A stretch of DNA of 64,000 nucleotides, from the NCBI GenBank assembly GCA_025352795.1, contig JANXSF010000087.1, positions 1 through 64,000 on the forward strand, given 5' to 3'. Positions 1 to 7,253 of the stretch are shown here, piece by piece. A program made the translations under genes and the position numbers. The notes beneath the pieces were generated by a model, which searched no databases, was not told the DNA's origin, and worked only from the letters and a program-made list of their open reading frames with translations. This DNA comes from Acidobacteriota bacterium. Its GTDB lineage: Bacteria; Acidobacteriota; Terriglobia; Bryobacterales; Bryobacteraceae. Positions within the stretch are counted from its first letter, which is position 1; every line of letters begins with the position of its first letter.

Positions 1-717
1 GTAGTTCAGAACTCCATTCGAGGAGCGACCGAATTCTGCGGAGTAGGCGGAGGTTTGCACCTTGAACTCTTCGACGGCTTCGGCGCTGACTACGCGCATT
101 TGTGGATCGTTGCGGCGTTCGCTCATCGACTCTGCGCCGTCGACGAGAAGGCTAGCCCCGTTGGCTTGGCCACCCGCAATTCGGGGGGCACCACCGGTGG
201 TGTCAGGGTCGGCCGTCAGACTCAACGTCACTCCTGGAGCAAGGCCGGCGAAGGCAAGGTTACTGCGCAGGCCTCCATTGATGAACAGCGGCAACTGTTG
301 AATGGCTTTATTATCCACCACTGTACCCAGGTCACTGCGATCAGTCTGAAGGAGCGGGGTGGTGGATTGCACCTGGATCGTTTCTTGAACTGTGCCCAGT
401 TGCATACTGATGTCCAGACGTGAAGTTGTGCTGACCTGAACGATGACGTTGGAAGCTTGCGCCTTGCGGAAACCCTCTTTTTCAGCGATGACGTTATAAC
501 GGCCCGCGGTTAGTGAAAGGAAGGTGTAAGTGCCTTCAGCGTTAGTTTCCACAGTTACGTTTTGACCGGTGGATGGGTTGGCCAGGGTAACCTTCGCAGC
601 GGGTACCACCGCGCCGGTGGTGTCAAGCACTTGCCCAGTGATCGTTCCGCGGTCTTGCGCATTGAGTAAGGCGCCGCATCCCAACATCAGAAAAACGACA
701 AGTTTTCTTAAATTCAC
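1..717 (-). CDS. TonB-dependent receptor with carboxypeptidase-regulatory N-terminal domain (partial)
   Basis: Reading the reverse strand from a GTG at 717-715 gives 239 codons with no stop before the window edge, so only the N-terminus is present. The start is chosen because AGGAG lies 7 nt upstream and a signal peptide follows at once (MNLRKLVVFLMLGCGALLNA). Next comes a CarboxypepD_reg/Cna-B-like beta-sandwich (about residues 20-110; GTITGQVLDTTGAVVP, then SLTAGRYNVIAEKEGF). After that is a TonB plug-like part with LLVDGAESMSERR and EEFKVQTSAYSAEFGRSSNG. This architecture is the large oar-like or SusC-like outer-membrane receptor family common in Acidobacteriota, expected to import oligosaccharides or peptides. 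The barrel lies outside the window, so the substrate is unknown. Confidence 0.85.
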   Translation of the reverse strand, partial: MNLRKLVVFLMLGCGALLNAQDRGTITGQVLDTTGAVVPAAKVTLANPSTGQNVTVETNAEGTYTFLSLTAGRYNVIAEKEGFRKAQASNVIVQVSTTSRLDISMQLGTVQETIQVQSTTPLLQTDRSDLGTVVDNKAIQQLPLFINGGLRSNLAFAGLAPGVTLSLTADPDTTGGAPRIAGGQANGASLLVDGAESMSERRNDPQMRVVSAEAVEEFKVQTSAYSAEFGRSSNGVLNY

Positions 718-1038
718 AATGATCTCCTAGTACTTGCTACACAGCTCCCAAGGAGGTTAGCTCGAATAAGCATATCAGTTTATTCACCAACAATTAAAAA
801 TCCGAAATCCTTGGTCCACAAGCCCTATGAGCATCCTTAAATCAAACATATAAAGAGGGTAATATCGATATGAGCGATAATTTGGTTATTCCCTTTGTTC
901 CGTTAAGAATGACCCGAAAGGACGACCATGAAGATCGAATGAGATGCTATTTACTTCTTCGTGATGGGACTGTATCGTTCATACTAAACGGAAGGCTGGC
1001 TGGTTGATTAACCGCAACGTGAAAGTGAAGGAGCTCAA
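718..1038. other. Intergenic region between divergent genes
   Basis: AT-richer spacer of about 320 bp between the reverse receptor gene and the forward isomerase gene; it should carry both promoters. The receptor's SD (AGGAG) sits at its left end and GAAGGAG for the isomerase at its right end. A 45-codon forward ORF (870-1007) is present but resembles nothing I know and lacks a convincing ribosome site. No tRNA-like fold or strong hairpin was seen. Confidence 0.5.
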
Positions 1039-1944
1039 ATGATACGCCGCAGAGACTTGGTACTTGGCCCCGCACTTGCGCCATCGCTGCTGGCCGCTTC
1101 GGGTAAGGCCAGTAAATTTCAGCTCGGTTGCATGACTCTGCCGTATGCGCAGTTCTCACTGGAACGAGCACTGACGGGGATCAAGTCCGCCGGTTATGAA
1201 TATGTCGCCTGGGGAGTTACCCACAAAGATACCAACGGGGTGCAAAAACCCGCGCTTGCGGTACGCGCTTCATTGGCAGAGTCGGCCCAACTGGCGACCC
1301 GTTGCAGAAGCATGGGACTGGAACCTGTAATGATGTTCGCCACTGTCCAGCTTGAATCGTCTGACGCCAGAGATGTCCATTTGCGGCGCATCGAACAGGC
1401 TGCTGCGGCTGGCATCCCTTTTTTGTTGACCTTCGGCAAGACTAACCCTGGGCAGTATTCCGTGTTCGTCGAGAATTTAAAAGCGATTGCACCTGTCGCG
1501 CAAAAGGCGGGCGTGATGATTGTGATTAAACAACACGGTGGCAACACCGCCACTGGAGCAGACTGCTCGCGTATCGTAAAGGAAGTAGGGCATGAGGCGG
1601 TTCGGATCTGCTACGACGCGGGTAACGTTCTGGACTACGAGAATCGCGATCCGATTGCGGACATACAGACATGCTGGCGAGACATCCGCGCGTTCAACAT
1701 TAAGGACCACCGAAATACCCCAAAAGATGAAGATTGCGGTCCAGGCTTCGGTGAAATCGATCACTACAAGTTATTCGCTCCGGTGATGCAAACGGGATTT
1801 AAGATCCCGCTGACTTTTGAAAATATCTTCGAGCCCTTACTTCCCCGCCCTGCTTCTGCTGAGGCTGTTGACGCGTTAGCACACCGCTCGCGTGAATACA
1901 TCGAAACCGTTTTGCGGGGTCTGCAAGCACAGCAGGCCCTCTAG
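1039..1944 (+). CDS. Secreted sugar phosphate isomerase/epimerase-like TIM-barrel protein
   Basis: The 301-residue product begins MIRRRDLVLGPALAPSLLAA, a twin-arginine-like leader, so it is probably exported folded. The body reads as an AP-endonuclease-2/xylose-isomerase-like TIM barrel: GIKSAGYEYVAWGV near the start, metal-ligand-type segments KQHGG and YDAGNVLDY, then FNIKDH and GFGEIDHYKLF near the C-terminus. Family members isomerise or epimerise sugars or inositols using a divalent metal; the substrate cannot be told from sequence. GAAGGAG lies 6-7 nt before the ATG. The next gene, a Gfo/Idh/MocA oxidoreductase with its own leader, follows after 11 nt, so the two are probably cotranscribed and act on the same carbohydrate. 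Confidence 0.85.
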   Translation: MIRRRDLVLGPALAPSLLAASGKASKFQLGCMTLPYAQFSLERALTGIKSAGYEYVAWGVTHKDTNGVQKPALAVRASLAESAQLATRCRSMGLEPVMMFATVQLESSDARDVHLRRIEQAAAAGIPFLLTFGKTNPGQYSVFVENLKAIAPVAQKAGVMIVIKQHGGNTATGADCSRIVKEVGHEAVRICYDAGNVLDYENRDPIADIQTCWRDIRAFNIKDHRNTPKDEDCGPGFGEIDHYKLFAPVMQTGFKIPLTFENIFEPLLPRPASAEAVDALAHRSREYIETVLRGLQAQQAL

Positions 1945-1955
1945 GAGAGACTGGA

Positions 1956-3062
1956 ATGAACAGACGAAATTTTCTTATGAGCTCTGCCGTTGCTGCTCAG
2001 GCGGTCGTCGGCCAATCCCCCAACAGCCAAGTTGGGACTGCTATCATCGGCGTCGGTAACCGCGGCAGTTACCTCTTAACTGGCGTAATGGCACAACCGA
2101 ACACGCGTGTAGTGGCATTGTGCGACACCAAGCCCGATCGACTGGATAAGGCAGCGACGGCAACGGCGAAATCTAACCCGGCGACCACCGCCGACTGGCA
2201 CAAAATCTTAGAACGAAAAGATGTGGACGCTGTCTTCATTGCCACTCCGCCATACCTGCACGCGGAGATGGCGGTGGCCGCTCTCAAGGCGGGCAAGCAC
2301 GTCTATTGCGAAAAGCCAATTGGATTGACGGCGTCAGCCGTTCGCGACGTGGTCAAAGCTGCAAAACAGAGCAGCAGCGTTTTTCAATCCGGGCAACAGA
2401 TGCGCTCCTTTCGCCAGATGGGTGAGGCGGTGCGCAAGATTCATGAAGGTGCAATCGGCGACGTACTATTCGTCAAGGCCCAGAGGCACGGGTCCGCCGA
2501 TCTCGATCATAATGGCCCTTCCGCCGATTGGTACTTCGACGTGAATAAGTCTGGTGGCTACTTAATTGAAATGTCGGTTCACAACCTGGACGCCTGCAAC
2601 TGGGCAATCGGGCAGCACCCCATACGGGCAGCCGGATTCGGGGGCGTCAACCTTTATAAGAACAGCCCAGTGGGCCGGGACATTATGGACCACTGCAGCA
2701 TTACGTACGAATATCCCAATGGTGTGAAAATGTCGTTCACCCAGCTTGTCTACCATCCAGGCAGTTTGCCTTCCGGCGGGCAAATGATTCACGTCTATGG
2801 CAGCAAAGGGGCTGTGGAACTTCTGAATACCACCACGTTCTATCCGCTGGACAAGAACAGCAAGCCATCCATCCTGGCTGAGAAAGTTGATGAACCCTCC
2901 GACGCACACATCACTGCTTTTTACAACTGCATTCAAAAGGGCGAAAAGTCTCCCGCCGACGTCGTCGTGGGTGCTACCGCAGCGCTGACCGCCATTCTGG
3001 GACACGAAGCTTGCCGCCAGGAGAAAGTAGTCAACTGGAGCAGCTTTGGAGTGGACATCTAA
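1956..3062 (+). CDS. Gfo/Idh/MocA family oxidoreductase, Tat-type leader
   Basis: 368 residues. It starts MNRRNFLMSSAVAAQAVVG, a typical leader of secreted GFO/IDH proteins in Acidobacteriota and Planctomycetota. A Rossmann fold follows (VGTAIIGVGNRGSYL, then VVALCDTKPDR) with the family signature HVYCEKPIGLTASAVRDVV at about residues 113-130. The C-terminal alpha/beta domain includes GGYLIEMSVHNLDACNWAIG. Such enzymes oxidise, reduce or hydrolyse glycosides via NAD(P)-dependent sugar oxidation. AGGAG precedes the ATG. It is 11 nt downstream of the TIM-barrel isomerase, supporting a joint sugar-processing role. Confidence 0.9.
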   Translation: MNRRNFLMSSAVAAQAVVGQSPNSQVGTAIIGVGNRGSYLLTGVMAQPNTRVVALCDTKPDRLDKAATATAKSNPATTADWHKILERKDVDAVFIATPPYLHAEMAVAALKAGKHVYCEKPIGLTASAVRDVVKAAKQSSSVFQSGQQMRSFRQMGEAVRKIHEGAIGDVLFVKAQRHGSADLDHNGPSADWYFDVNKSGGYLIEMSVHNLDACNWAIGQHPIRAAGFGGVNLYKNSPVGRDIMDHCSITYEYPNGVKMSFTQLVYHPGSLPSGGQMIHVYGSKGAVELLNTTTFYPLDKNSKPSILAEKVDEPSDAHITAFYNCIQKGEKSPADVVVGATAALTAILGHEACRQEKVVNWSSFGVDI

Positions 3063-3108
3063 GCCACCTTTCACACCACATTGGGACTGCAAGCATCGCG
3101 GCCCTAGC

Positions 3109-3114
3109 TATAAT
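3109..3114 (+). promoter_or_regulatory. -10 element TATAAT, leaderless-type, before the kinase gene
   Basis: A perfect TATAAT ends 9 nt before the ATG at 3124, and there is no SD in between. Transcription would begin at or within about 2-3 nt of the start codon. No good -35 hexamer is visible (CTGCAA at 3087-3092 is the best). Confidence 0.5.
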
Positions 3115-3123
3115 AACGTCGCA

Positions 3124-5685
3124 ATGCAAATTGAGCCCAGCCATTGGGAGCGCATCCAGCAGCTATTCCACGACGCACTCGAATTGGATTCCGCGCAAAG
3201 GTCCGCCTGGCTAAATGCTCAATGCACGAATGACACCGCTCTGTTAGGAGAAGTGCAGTCTCTGCTTATTGCCTACGAAGAGCAGGAACGATTCGTCGCG
3301 CAGCCCTCAGAAGCCAGCACCGTGCTGGTACGGCCCACGAGCTCCGGTGAGCAAGCAAGTTCATCAGAAGGCACGGATCCATTGCGGTTCGGTCCATATG
3401 CCGTTGTCCGGAAGATTGGCGAAGGCGGTATGGGTGCCGTCTATTTGGCCGATAGGGCCGACGGTCAATTTGAGCAGCGCGTGGCCATTAAAGTTGGCGC
3501 AAGGCAAGCTCATGGAGAGTTATTTCTACAGTCGTTCCGGGCGGAACGTCAAATTCTAGCGAGTCTGAATCATCCAGGCATCGCGCGCCTGCTTGATGGA
3601 GGCGCGGCTGACGATGGTGCATTGTACTTGGCGATGGAGTATGTCGAAGGTACGCCTATAGACAGCTACTGCAATGAGCACAGCTTGTCTTTGCCAGAGC
3701 GTTTGCGCCTGTTCCAATCCATCTGTCTGGCAGTTCAATATGCGCATCGCAATCTGGTGATTCATCGTGATTTAAAACCGGACAATATTCTTGTACAGGC
3801 TGATGGCAGCGCTAAGCTTCTTGACTTTGGCACCGCCAAGTTGATATCCCCGGCGGCTGAAATCGCGGAGTCTGCCCTGACTAGTGCAGGATTTCACGCC
3901 TATACGCCGGCATACGCAAGCCCTGAACAAATACTGGGGAATCCGGTCACCACTGCTTCCGACGTCTACTCTTTGGGCGTGATCCTTTACCGTCTGCTTA
4001 CCGGCCGCCCTCCCTACGAATTGAAGGACTATCGGACGGCCGAGTTGATCGCAGTGGTCTGCGAAAGTGAACCTGAACCGACCGCGCTCAATCCCGAGCT
4101 GAACGCGATCCTCCTCAAGTGTCTACGCAAAACTCCCGAGGATCGTTACCGTTCGGTGGACGAATTGCATGACGACATTTCTTTCTATCTGCAGGGGCGT
4201 CCCGTGTTGGCGCGCCACGCTTCAACCCGCTATCGGGCATGGAAATTCATTAAGCGAAACAATGTTGGAGCGGGTGTTGCCATGCTGTTGGCCGCTACGA
4301 TTGTGCTTGGCGTGGCTGGTATCTTATGGCAGGCACGAATAGCCAGGTCGCGTTATAACGATTTGCTGGTCACCGACCGTTTCCTGGCTGAGCTTATCCA
4401 GCTCATTCAGTCGGACCTGCTTGAAGCGTATCTCAAAATGGGCAATTTACAAGGCAACCCATACGAGCAGAATCTGGGCGATTCGCCAGGCGGGATGGCC
4501 ACTCTACAGAAAGCCTTAGCCATAAGCCAGCGGTTGGTTAGCCAGCAGCCTTCCGACGCACACGCTATTCGCATCAACGCCTTCTTGCGCCAATCCATCG
4601 GCGACGTTCACTATGGAATGGGACAGGCGAAAGAAGCGATTGAAATGGGGACTGCAGCGGCTACGATGTTGGAAGGACTGGCCGGGCCAAAGGCTCCCGC
4701 TAACGTCATCATGGAAGCCGCGGTAAGCCACGAAACGTTAGGCGACGAATATGGGCAATCCGGAAGAGGAAGCATGGGGGATCAGAAATCCGCTCTGGCT
4801 GAATACCAAAAAGCCTTGGCCCTGGTGGAGCGTGCACTATCGGTTGACCCGTCTTATTTCCGGGCGCGGCGAGGCATTGCCATGATTCAGTTCAAAATCG
4901 GCGGCCAGCAGTTGGAAGCCGATCCGCAAGTGGCCTTAACCAGCTTTCTGACGGCGATCCGGACCTTCGACGCACTGCCGGAAAAAGAGACCGCAACGTT
5001 GGGCAACCGTCGCGTTCGAAGCAACTTTCTGCGCAAGGCCGGAGACGCCTATGAGGCGCTGGAAGATTGGGACGCCGCATTGGCTTATTACACGAAGTGT
5101 CTACGCATGGCGGAGTCATTTGCCATTGTCGATCCCGATGACCATCGAGCCCAGTTTGAACTGGCCATCGTGCTTAACCATATTTCGATCATTCAACAGG
5201 CGAAGGGTGACCGGCAGGCTGCCTACGAAACTTCCGACCGGGTGAGGGCAGCCCTGGAAGGGCTGCTACGGCGCGACCCGCAAAATTCTATCTGGCGCGG
5301 ACACCTTTCCGACGTTCAACTGCGCATGCTTGGGATTCTTCGGGCAAAGGGAGCCGCTGCGGAAGCGGAGCGGTTGCGGTCCAGTGCAATGGCGGCAGTC
5401 CGCGCGCTCGCCTCCCGCCCGGATGCTTCGGTGTTGGATCTATGCCGGGCAGGCGGTGCAATGGTTGAAACGGAGCCGGAATTGGCGGCCGGATACGCGG
5501 AAAAGTGTGTGGAAGGGACTGGCTATCGAAGTCCCAACGCGTTCATCCAACTTGTCGCCGCGCGGCGTGCATTGGGGCGTTGGGAGGAGGCCCGCCAAGC
5601 CGCAAAGGAAGGCTTGGCCCTTTTACCGCCCAGTTCTGGAAGGCCCGGCACCACTCGCCGCCAGTTGGAGGAATTGCTAAATTAA
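3124..5685 (+). CDS. Transmembrane serine/threonine protein kinase with C-terminal TPR domain
   Basis: Start taken at ATG 3124 (853 residues) because homologues begin with a segment like HWERIQQLFHDALELD; the upstream in-frame ATG overlaps the previous gene. After a kinase-associated N-terminal helix region (1-90) comes a complete Hanks-type kinase: glycine loop GEGGMGAVY at about 99-107, VAIK lysine 123, HRDLKPDN with catalytic D216, DFGTAK with D234, and SPEQ activation-segment end. One membrane segment (about 382-402) separates it from an extracytoplasmic TPR-rich region. All catalytic residues are present, so it should be active. It precedes a PsbP-like/PDZ gene, an ECF sigma gene and a PsbP-like lipoprotein gene, suggesting a signalling cluster; targets are unknown. 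Confidence 0.93.
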   Translation: MQIEPSHWERIQQLFHDALELDSAQRSAWLNAQCTNDTALLGEVQSLLIAYEEQERFVAQPSEASTVLVRPTSSGEQASSSEGTDPLRFGPYAVVRKIGEGGMGAVYLADRADGQFEQRVAIKVGARQAHGELFLQSFRAERQILASLNHPGIARLLDGGAADDGALYLAMEYVEGTPIDSYCNEHSLSLPERLRLFQSICLAVQYAHRNLVIHRDLKPDNILVQADGSAKLLDFGTAKLISPAAEIAESALTSAGFHAYTPAYASPEQILGNPVTTASDVYSLGVILYRLLTGRPPYELKDYRTAELIAVVCESEPEPTALNPELNAILLKCLRKTPEDRYRSVDELHDDISFYLQGRPVLARHASTRYRAWKFIKRNNVGAGVAMLLAATIVLGVAGILWQARIARSRYNDLLVTDRFLAELIQLIQSDLLEAYLKMGNLQGNPYEQNLGDSPGGMATLQKALAISQRLVSQQPSDAHAIRINAFLRQSIGDVHYGMGQAKEAIEMGTAAATMLEGLAGPKAPANVIMEAAVSHETLGDEYGQSGRGSMGDQKSALAEYQKALALVERALSVDPSYFRARRGIAMIQFKIGGQQLEADPQVALTSFLTAIRTFDALPEKETATLGNRRVRSNFLRKAGDAYEALEDWDAALAYYTKCLRMAESFAIVDPDDHRAQFELAIVLNHISIIQQAKGDRQAAYETSDRVRAALEGLLRRDPQNSIWRGHLSDVQLRMLGILRAKGAAAEAERLRSSAMAAVRALASRPDASVLDLCRAGGAMVETEPELAAGYAEKCVEGTGYRSPNAFIQLVAARRALGRWEEARQAAKEGLALLPPSSGRPGTTRRQLEELLN

Positions 5686-5694
5686 AATTTCCGA

Positions 5695-5733
5695 TGAGGC
5701 ATTTTTCCCTGGCTTGCGCAGTATAGGCAGGAG
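5695..5733 (+). repeat. Leader repeat copy 1 (5' region of the PsbP-like/PDZ gene)
   Basis: The stretch from TGAGGCATT through CTTGCGCAGTA to GGCAGGAG closely matches 7203-7243 upstream of the lipoprotein gene at 7254. Both copies end in the ribosome-binding site of the next gene. They look like a duplicated 5' regulatory region. Confidence 0.6.
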
Positions 5734-5739
5734 AGAATC

Positions 5740-6562
5740 ATGCTAACCCAACGTATCCTTGACTGCGGCCATCGCTACTGCATTTTTAAGCACGGCGACC
5801 TGGGCCGCAACCTATCACGATCCGCAGCACCGGTTTCAAATCAGTATCCCCGTCGGCTGGGAGGCGGAACCATTTGGCGAAGGTGTGAAGTTTGCGGCTG
5901 GCAATGCCTATTGCCTGGTGCTGGAGGGGCAGGCCGAATCCCCCAGCGCGCTGCTGAAACACCTGGTCAGCCAATTTGCCGGCCAATGGACCGGGCTGCA
6001 GTAATTGAAACGTGGTACTGCCACCATCAGCGGCCTGCAGGCTCCTTTCAGCTTTCATTCCGGAATTAACGTAAAGGGAGTCGCCTCCTTCATAAAGGTG
6101 GTTGAAGTGGACGTGCGCGGCCGGGTTTTCGCCATCATCGAATCGTCACCCCAGAACGAATTTACCGAAAGGAAAGCAGGTTTTGACCAAATCGAGCAAA
6201 GCTTCCGTGGCGGCTCAGGCGGGCCCGCGACTGGAACCGGTCAAGCGGAGCCCGACCAACCCTCCAACTCCTATGCAAGACCAGCGCCGGGCGCACCCTT
6301 CATCGGCATCGCGATCGATCCAGGGCAATCCGGTCAAGGGGCGCTGATTCGGCAGTTGGCCCCCGGTGGTCCGGCGCAGCAAGCTGGACTGCGTCCGGGA
6401 GACGTGATTATCGGCATCAACCGGAACCAAGTATCCAAACCTTCCGACATTCCTGCCGCTATTAGCAAGTGCAAACCAGGAGACTTAATTGAGCTGACTT
6501 TGATTCGTGACGGGCGGCAAGGTAAGGTGCAGGTGAAAGTGGCCACCGCCCCCGGACAGTAA
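5740..6562 (+). pseudogene. Secreted PsbP-like + PDZ protein, broken by a frameshift and an in-frame stop
   Basis: An SD (CAGGAGAG) precedes ATG 5740, whose frame reads MLTQRIL and then loses sense. Dropping one base near 5761 (CTT-G-ACT) joins it to TAAIATAFLSTATWAA, making a perfect signal peptide. The frame then encodes a PsbP-like domain (FQISIPVGWEAEPFGEGV) but meets TAA at 6002-6004 in mid-domain. The same frame continues without another stop to 6562, giving the rest of the domain (KVVEVDVRGRVFAIIESSPQ) and a PDZ domain (FIGIAIDPG, APGGPAQQAGLRPGDVIIGI). Two lesions in a gene of about 273 codons suggest recent inactivation or sequence error. A TTG directly after the stop (6005) could in principle restart translation. 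Function when intact: envelope protein of unknown role, probably linked to the neighbouring kinase. Confidence 0.8.
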
Positions 6563-6605
6563 GGAGCTGTGACACATACAACAAAATCCACAAAATACTC
6601 TGTGA

Positions 6606-6611
6606 TAGAAT
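6606..6611 (+). promoter_or_regulatory. -10 element TAGAAT, leaderless-type, before the ECF sigma gene
   Basis: TAGAAT ends 6 nt before GTG 6618, with no SD between. higB shows the same arrangement (TAGAAT, 6 nt, GTG). No clear -35 is seen. Confidence 0.45.
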
Positions 6612-6617
6612 CCCAGT

Positions 6618-7205
6618 GTGCCGGACGCCCCGCAAGATATAACCTGGCTGCTCCACCAGTGGCGGGAAGGCAATCAGGACGCGTTCGCCAAACTGATGCC
6701 GTTGGCTTATCCTCAGCTTCGTAAGCTGGCGGCCAGTTGCCTTCATTTTGAACGTCGGGAACAGATTCAGGCCACGGAACTGGTGCATGAACTTTTTCTT
6801 CGATTGGTGCAACAAAGAAATGCGGATTGGCACGACCGTGGTCATTTCTATACTTTCGCAGCCAAGTTGATGCGCATGATCCTGATTGACAATGCTCGTC
6901 GTGAGCATGCAGAAAAGCGCGGTAGCGGTGCGGTCCGCGTTCCCCTTAGCGACGACATGGCCTGGATCGACGCCGCTTCACCTGAGTTGCTCAGCCTGGA
7001 TATCGCTCTCGATGAACTGAACAAATTGGATCCACGCAAGGTTCAACTCCTGGAATTGCGCTATTTTCTGGGTTGCACAACCGATGAGGCCGCCGAAGTG
7101 TTGAAAATCTCAAAAGCGACCGCTGATCGTGAGCTCAAAGTGGTCAAGAGCTGGCTGTATCGCCATATAAAAGGAACTCCTCAAAACAATTCTGGAAAAA
7201 GCTGA
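6618..7205 (+). CDS. ECF-type sigma-70 factor (TIGR02999-like)
   Basis: 195 residues from GTG 6618. Region 2 covers DITWLLHQWREGNQDAFAKL to NARREHAEKRGSG and region 4 spans SLDIALDELNKLDPRKVQLL to ATADRELKVVKSWLYRHIKG with its helix-turn-helix (DEAAEVLKISKATADREL). This matches the acidobacterial/planctomycete ECF group that is usually encoded next to Hanks-type kinases rather than an anti-sigma factor. It would direct RNA polymerase to a small regulon. Its stop codon is the first base of leader repeat copy 2, so the downstream lipoprotein is a likely target or partner. No anti-sigma gene is adjacent. Confidence 0.9.
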   Translation: MPDAPQDITWLLHQWREGNQDAFAKLMPLAYPQLRKLAASCLHFERREQIQATELVHELFLRLVQQRNADWHDRGHFYTFAAKLMRMILIDNARREHAEKRGSGAVRVPLSDDMAWIDAASPELLSLDIALDELNKLDPRKVQLLELRYFLGCTTDEAAEVLKISKATADRELKVVKSWLYRHIKGTPQNNSGKS

Positions 7206-7243
7206 GGCATTCTTATTTGATCTTGCGCAGTAATGGGCAGGAG
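7203..7243 (+). repeat. Leader repeat copy 2 (5' region of the PsbP-like lipoprotein gene)
   Basis: Begins at the stop codon of the ECF sigma gene and ends with GGCAGGAG, the ribosome-binding site of ATG 7254. It matches 5695-5733 over TGAGGCATT, CTTGCGCAGTA and GGCAGGAG, with small indels. Confidence 0.6.
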
Positions 7244-7253
7244 GCAAATCAAC

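Noticed and set aside
870-1007. 45-codon forward ORF in the first intergenic region (starts MSDNLVIPFVPLRM)
   Set aside because: No convincing ribosome site, no recognisable similarity, and the length is common by chance in an AT-rich spacer.
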